The notes below the pieces were generated by a model, which was given only the letters and a program-made list of their open reading frames with translations, was not told the origin of the DNA and ran no database searches. 64,000 nucleotides of DNA, from the NCBI GenBank assembly GCA_016197365.1, contig JACPVS010000003.1:62001-126000 (forward strand). The letters are read 5' to 3'. This document shows positions 59,825 through 64,000 of this stretch, piece by piece (the first letter of the stretch is position 1; each line of letters opens with the position of its first letter). The stretch comes from Mycolicibacterium cosmeticum. GTDB taxonomy: Bacteria; Actinomycetota; Actinomycetes; Mycobacteriales; Mycobacteriaceae. The position numbers and the translations under genes are program-made.

Positions 59825-61591
59825 GTGAGATCCCCCCTACGCACCGTCACCGTCCTCGCGGCGGCCGGTATGCTGCTGGTCGCGGCATGCGGGAAGAACG
59901 CTGAACCGGCGCCCACCACCGATCCGTCCCAGTTGTCCGGCGGGACACTGAAAGTCGCGTCGGTGGGCGATGTGGACGCCTTCGATCCGCTGATCGCCTA
60001 CTCGGCCGAATCGTGGCAGGTCATCCGCGCCACCACCCGGCAGCTGGTCAGCTATCCCGGCGACAAGGAGAGCATCGGGGCGGACACCAAGGTCGTGCCG
60101 GACCTGGCCAAGAGCTGGGATATCAGCCCGGACCACTTGACCTATACGTTCCATCTCCGGGACGGCATCAACTTCTCCGGCGCCAGCACCCGGCCCATCA
60201 CGGCGAAGGATTTCGTCTACGCCGTCAAGCGCTTCCCGGACCCCAACGCGCAGGTGAGTGCGATCACCTATTACAACGCGCTGTTCGCGGGGTTCAAGGA
60301 GTACTCCGACGAGTTCGCCAAGGTCCCCACCGGAGATCTCAACGCAGTAAAGAACTTCATCGACAGCCACGAGATCAGCGGGCTGAAGGCGCTGGACGAC
60401 AAGACGTTACAGCTCAAGCTCACCGAACCGGCCAGCGATATCCTCGACATCCTGACGCTGAACTTCGTGACTCCGCTTCCGGAGGAGGTCGTGTCGAAGT
60501 ACTTCGCCGACAGCCTGGATTTCCGCAAGAACTATGCCTCCAGCGGGCCCTACTTCATCGAGTCCTACGATCCGGGTAAGCAGCTGACACTGGCCAAGGT
60601 GCCCGGGTACAACGCCGAAGGCGATCCCCGTAAGGCTTACGCCGACAAGATCGTCTTCGACACCACCGTGGCCTCTGCTGATGCGGCGTCGCAGCAGTTG
60701 CAGACGGGCACCGCCGATATCGGGTTGTATGTGCGCGCCTACCCGGCCAGCGTCGTCTCCCAGTACAAACAGAGCAATCCCGATCACCTGCACAAGTCGG
60801 CGAGTGGGTCGGCGATCTTCATCAGCTGGAACAACCCGGCCGATCCGAAAACCGACGGGCAGAAGGCGTTCAAGGATCTGAAAGTGCGCCAGGCCTTCAA
60901 TTACGCGCTGAACCGGGCCGATGTGGTGCGCGGACTCGGCGGGCCGGACTCAGCGATCCCCAGTAACGAGATCCTGACCTCTACCATCGTCGGTTACAAC
61001 AACGAGAACCCATACCCGACACCGGAGGACAAGGGTGACCCGGACAAGGCCAAGGCGCTGCTGGCCGAGTCGGGCAAGCCAGGGCTGACCGTCAACGTGG
61101 CCTACCGCAACACCCCAGAATTCGAGAAGATCGCCACGTCGGTGCAGACCGCGGCGGCTCGCGCCGGTTTCAATGTCCGGCTGACCCCGATCCCCGCCGA
61201 CGGCTTCGGTGCGTTCAACGCATTCCTCACCGACAAGTCCAAGTTGGATCAGTGGGATCTGGCCATCACCAACTGGACTCCGGACTGGCAGGGCAACAGT
61301 GCCCGGATGACGCTGGGCGGCTGGCTGGATTCGGAGTTCGCCCCGGGCGGCACCTGGAACGGGGTGACCTACAACAACCCCGACCTGAACGCGGCGGTGT
61401 CCCGGGCGTTCGCCGCACAGGACCCGACCGCGGACTGGAAGCAGGCCAACAAGATCGCCACAACGGACCTGGCGTGGTTCCCACTGATCGAGCGGGTCAA
61501 GTCCGTGCCGACGTCCGATCGGGTGACCAACTGGACGTGGCAGTCGCTGGGCAACAGCGGCGATATCACCAATATCGCGGTCAACGGGTAG
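59825..61591 (+). CDS. Extracellular substrate-binding lipoprotein, SBP family 5
   Basis: A 588-residue binding protein of the peptide/nickel family: signal peptide MRSPLRTVTVLAAAGMLLVAAC with lipobox Cys at about 22, then the family 5 fold (AKSWDISPDHLTYTFHLRDGINFSG, KVRQAFNYALNRADVVRGLGG, AITNWTPDWQGNSARM). It captures small peptides or another solute for the importer; the substrate is not evident. GTG at 59825 is chosen for AAGGAG 6 nt upstream and a proper lipoprotein signal; an ATG at 59807 overlapping the previous stop would add 6 residues. The lipid-attached Cys is the only cysteine I find. Confidence 0.9.
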   Translation: MRSPLRTVTVLAAAGMLLVAACGKNAEPAPTTDPSQLSGGTLKVASVGDVDAFDPLIAYSAESWQVIRATTRQLVSYPGDKESIGADTKVVPDLAKSWDISPDHLTYTFHLRDGINFSGASTRPITAKDFVYAVKRFPDPNAQVSAITYYNALFAGFKEYSDEFAKVPTGDLNAVKNFIDSHEISGLKALDDKTLQLKLTEPASDILDILTLNFVTPLPEEVVSKYFADSLDFRKNYASSGPYFIESYDPGKQLTLAKVPGYNAEGDPRKAYADKIVFDTTVASADAASQQLQTGTADIGLYVRAYPASVVSQYKQSNPDHLHKSASGSAIFISWNNPADPKTDGQKAFKDLKVRQAFNYALNRADVVRGLGGPDSAIPSNEILTSTIVGYNNENPYPTPEDKGDPDKAKALLAESGKPGLTVNVAYRNTPEFEKIATSVQTAAARAGFNVRLTPIPADGFGAFNAFLTDKSKLDQWDLAITNWTPDWQGNSARMTLGGWLDSEFAPGGTWNGVTYNNPDLNAAVSRAFAAQDPTADWKQANKIATTDLAWFPLIERVKSVPTSDRVTNWTWQSLGNSGDITNIAVNG

Positions 61592-61596
61592 CGGGA

Positions 61597-62133
61597 TCAG
61601 GCGCGACGGGCCAGCAGCCAGGCTTGCCCGTCGCTCTCCCCCACCGCGACCGTGTCCAGCCCGGCGAAGGCCGCGTGCAGTTCGCCCGCCGGCGCCCGGA
61701 ACGGCCCGGATGAGCCGCCCACCTCGCTGAGCACACAGATGGCCAACAGCCCACCGGGCGCAAGCCGGTCGACGAGCGCCGGGTACAACCTCGGATCCCG
61801 AAACCGATGACACACCAGCACCTCAACCGGCGGCCCGGGCGGCAGACCGTCGTCCAGATCAGCAACCTCGAAATGCGCTGCGACGCCGGCCTGCTCGGCC
61901 AGGGCACGGGCCCGCCCCACGGCAACAGCGGACACGTCGAAACCGGTCACATCGAGTCCGCGCTGCGCGAGCCACACCGCCGCGGCGCCCTGTCCGCACG
62001 CGATGTCCAGCGCCACTCCGGAGACGGGGAACGTCGCCGCGTACACGGCGAAGACGGCGGGCAGCCCGGGTTCGCAAACGGGCCCACGATCCGCGTAGGA
62101 CGCGTCCCAACGGCTGCGGTCCTGGGCGCTCAC
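61597..62133 (-). CDS. Class I SAM-dependent methyltransferase
   Basis: A 178-residue methyltransferase with the SAM-binding motif I VALDIACGQGAAAVWLAQRG (about 41-60), acid loop TGFDVSAVAVGRARALAEQAG, motif post-I ADLDDG and LAPGGLLAICVLSE. The fold covers the whole protein; small size fits tellurite-resistance or thiol/generic methyltransferases, without a clear substrate. The GTG at 62133 has AGGG 8 nt upstream; a GTG at 62142 is the alternative. It converges with the binding-lipoprotein gene, stops separated by 5 nt, and is divergent from a quinone-oxidoreductase-like gene. Confidence 0.82.
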   Translation of the reverse strand: MSAQDRSRWDASYADRGPVCEPGLPAVFAVYAATFPVSGVALDIACGQGAAAVWLAQRGLDVTGFDVSAVAVGRARALAEQAGVAAHFEVADLDDGLPPGPPVEVLVCHRFRDPRLYPALVDRLAPGGLLAICVLSEVGGSSGPFRAPAGELHAAFAGLDTVAVGESDGQAWLLARRA

Positions 62134-62193
62134 AGTCGTCACCCTAGGACACGCCTGGGAATAGGGGCCCGGATGCGAGTGTTGCGGGACAGC

Positions 62194-63108
62194 ATGCGCG
62201 CCATCGTCTACGACCCGCAAGCCCCGGCCAACCTCCGATTCGACGAGGTCGGCGAACCCTCCCCCGGAGAGGGGCAGGCCGTGATCGAAGTGCACGCCAT
62301 CGCATTGAATTTCGGCGAGGTGCATTTCATCGACCAGATGCGTCTACCCGGCGAGGTACCGGGATGGGACAGCGCGGGTGTGGTGGTCCAGGCAGCCGCC
62401 GACGGCTCCGGCCCGCAGGCCGGCGCCCGCGTGGTCGGCTTCGGCGGCGAAGCCGGCTGGGCCGAGCGCCGCGCAGTGGATACGGCGAACCTTGCCGAAC
62501 TCCCGGAGTTCGTCGAGTTCGAGGAGGCTGCCGCCCTGCCGGTCGCGGGGGTGACCGCGCTGCAGGCGGTGCGGGCGCTCGGCCCGGTGGTCGGCCGCCG
62601 GGTACTCATCACCGGGGCGTCCGGCGGCGTGGGGCGGTTCGCCGTGCAGCTGGCCGCGCGGGCCGGGGCCCACGTGGTGGCCGCCGTCGGGAGTCCGGCC
62701 CGCGGCGAGGGCCTGGCCGAGCTGGGTGCGGACGATGTCGTCATCGGTCTGGACGCGGTGACCGAGCCCGTGTTCGGCGTGCTCGACAATGTCGGCGGCC
62801 CACTGCTGGCACAGGCCTTCGGCCTGGTCTCCGACGGTGGGTCGGTGCAGTCGATCGGGATGGCATCCAACGAACCCACCACCATCGACTTTGAAATACA
62901 CCGCCGGCTGGGGAACCGGAAGCGGTTGGAGCCGTTTACCGTTCGCGCGCCGTTCCAGTCCGACCTGCAGTACCTGCTGAGCCTGCTCGCCGAGGGCGAG
63001 TTGGACCCGCAGATCGGGCTGCGCGACACCTGGGACAACGTCGGCGCGGCAGCGCAAGCGCTGCTGGACCGGCGGGTGCCGGGCAAGGCCGTGCTGCGGG
63101 TCCGCTGA
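62194..63108 (+). CDS. NADPH:quinone oxidoreductase-like MDR protein
   Basis: A 304-residue medium-chain reductase of the zinc-free quinone oxidoreductase branch. The nucleotide-binding motif is [19 protein letters not shown] (about 140-158) following VLIT; the substrate domain starts MRAIVYDPQAPANLRFDE. Catalytic zinc ligands are absent. ATG at 62194 is selected because the family starts there; ATG at 62173 would add seven residues. Its role is not readable: likely NADPH-dependent reduction of quinones or enals. No cysteine seen. It lies divergently to the methyltransferase gene. Confidence 0.85.
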   Translation: MRAIVYDPQAPANLRFDEVGEPSPGEGQAVIEVHAIALNFGEVHFIDQMRLPGEVPGWDSAGVVVQAAADGSGPQAGARVVGFGGEAGWAERRAVDTANLAELPEFVEFEEAAALPVAGVTALQAVRALGPVVGRRVLITGASGGVGRFAVQLAARAGAHVVAAVGSPARGEGLAELGADDVVIGLDAVTEPVFGVLDNVGGPLLAQAFGLVSDGGSVQSIGMASNEPTTIDFEIHRRLGNRKRLEPFTVRAPFQSDLQYLLSLLAEGELDPQIGLRDTWDNVGAAAQALLDRRVPGKAVLRVR

Positions 63109-63189
63109 CCGGACTGCTCCGCGATCAGGTTTCACCCGTCGAAAAATATGCCAAATATCGAGGCATAGAACACGTTCGGCGAAAGCGGA

Positions 63190-64000
63190 CTAGTTGCCCT
63201 GTCCCCCTCGGCCGATCGCCGCGAGGTTGGACACCGGGTCCTTCCCGTTGATCAAGAAGTCACCCAGGATGCGGGCTTTGTAGACCCGCGGGTTGTGCGA
63301 TGCCAGGGTGCGCGCATTGCGCCAATGGCGGTCCAGCCCACGCTGTTCGGACACCCCGGACGCGCCGAGGGCGTCGAACACGGTGGTGGTTGCCCGCAAG
63401 GCGGCGGCGATGATGACCAACTGCGCTTGCGTCACCGCGACCTCGGCGGCGATCAGGCGGCGTTTGGCATCCTCCGCGGTGGCGTCGATGCGATCCAGTG
63501 CCTCCCCGGCACGGGCCAGCGCCGCCTCGGCGGCGAACGCGTCGGCGGACACCTCACCGATGACAGCCAACAGCTGTGCGTCATCGGAGGGCACCTCGGT
63601 CAGTCCCTGGGGGTAGTTGCGCTTGCGGCCGGTGAGCGCGGCCGACCCGTCACGCAGTGCCGCCCTGGTGATTCCGGTCAGGACCGACAGCATCGCGGTT
63701 TGATAGAAGTGCCCCTGATAGGCGAACCGCTCGGTGGCAGGGAACACGTCCCCGCGTTCGGCCCGGACGTTGTCGTAGCGGGCGGTGCCGCTGGCTGTGG
63801 TGCGCTGGCCGAACCCATCCCAGTCATCGATCAGGGTGACGCCGGGATCCTCAGCCCGCACCAGTGCGGTCAGCAGCTCGCCGTCCGCACCGCGGCCGAG
63901 CACGTCCAGCCATTCGGCGTAGAGGCTTCCGGTGGCGTAGAACTTCGCGCCGGTGACCCGGTAATGGTCACCCTCGGCAGTGACTGTGGTGACCAAGTTT
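63190..64000 (-). CDS. Acyl-CoA dehydrogenase-like flavin monooxygenase (SfnB/DszC type), 5' end outside window
   Basis: The last about 270 residues of an acyl-CoA dehydrogenase-superfamily protein; it continues past the window edge, so the start is missing. Segments YRVTGAKFYATGSLYAEWLDVLGR, DDWDGFGQRTTASGTARYDNV and the helical C-terminal half (ALGASGVSEQRGLDRHWRNARTLASHNP) resemble SfnB and DszC, FMNH2-dependent enzymes that take oxygen and act on organosulfur compounds. Acyl-CoA dehydrogenase proper usually ends differently. The position next to a cysteine-poor importer set makes a role in sulfur scavenging plausible, but this is inference. No cysteine in the visible part. Confidence 0.8.
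   Translation of the reverse strand, partial: NLVTTVTAEGDHYRVTGAKFYATGSLYAEWLDVLGRGADGELLTALVRAEDPGVTLIDDWDGFGQRTTASGTARYDNVRAERGDVFPATERFAYQGHFYQTAMLSVLTGITRAALRDGSAALTGRKRNYPQGLTEVPSDDAQLLAVIGEVSADAFAAEAALARAGEALDRIDATAEDAKRRLIAAEVAVTQAQLVIIAAALRATTTVFDALGASGVSEQRGLDRHWRNARTLASHNPRVYKARILGDFLINGKDPVSNLAAIGRGGQGN

Noticed and set aside
63147..63167. Hairpin TATGCC / GGCATA in an AT-rich patch after the MDR gene
   Set aside because: Only a 6-bp stem with a 9-nt loop; it could help terminate the converging genes but is too weak to call.

Overview
This GC-rich window looks like a chromosomal segment of a non-tuberculous, rapid-grower-type Mycobacterium (Mycolicibacterium-like). The gene order amidase / era / cytidine-deaminase-like / CBS membrane protein / ybeY / phoH / rsmE / dnaJ2 / hrcA / mbtH-mbtB / mbtA / mbtI / hemW / sirA-cysH-sirB / cysA-cysW-cysT-subI / trehalase follows the conserved mycobacterial backbone. 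Many genes start with GTG, and 4-nt ATGA or GTGA overlaps join genes into long operons. I see no tRNA, rRNA, insertion sequence, prophage or CRISPR array.

Layout: (1) 0-11.4 kb is housekeeping: an amidase and a secreted CAP-domain protein facing a minus-strand block of era, ybeY, phoH and partners; then dctA, rsmE, dnaJ2 and hrcA. (2) 11.5-38 kb is iron: an eight-gene mycobactin operon (mbtB-T-C-D-E-F-G-H), divergent mbtA, mbtI, and a two-gene ABC transporter resembling IrtA/IrtB but without the siderophore-interaction domain. IdeR-box-like palindromes lie at 31.2, 34.3 and 37.9 kb. (3) 38-46.6 kb is hemW followed by assimilatory sulfur: sirA-cysH-sirB on the plus strand, and subI-cysT-cysW-cysA converging on it. 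(4) 46.6-50.1 kb has two small membrane proteins, a flavin monooxygenase and a GH15 trehalase. (5) 50.1-54.5 kb has a TQXA-domain surface protein divergent from a family 2A encapsulin shell gene and its probable cargo, a cysteine desulfurase with a long disordered N-terminal extension. (6) 54.5-64 kb has an ANTAR regulator with an apparent frameshift, an Eis-like acetyltransferase, a four-gene peptide-type ABC importer, a methyltransferase, a quinone-oxidoreductase-like gene and the 3' part of an SfnB/DszC-like flavin enzyme.

The most striking signal is a set of three short leader ORFs ending in clustered cysteine codons: upstream of sirA (ends Cys-Ser-Cys-Cys-Cys-Leu-Pro), subI (ends Cys-Cys-Arg) and the TQXA gene (ends in four Cys). 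Each can start exactly 7 nt downstream of a -10-like hexamer, as expected for leaderless translation, and hairpins or complementary segments follow before the main gene. This matches the cysteine-responsive attenuators reported for polycysteine leaderless small ORFs in mycobacteria. It suggests that sulfite/sulfate assimilation and a cysteine-free surface protein sense the same signal, next to an encapsulated cysteine desulfurase. Many proteins from cysA to the window end contain no cysteine, or only the lipidated or catalytic one, which fits a sulfur-starvation gene set. The regulatory link to the encapsulin itself is inferred from proximity only.
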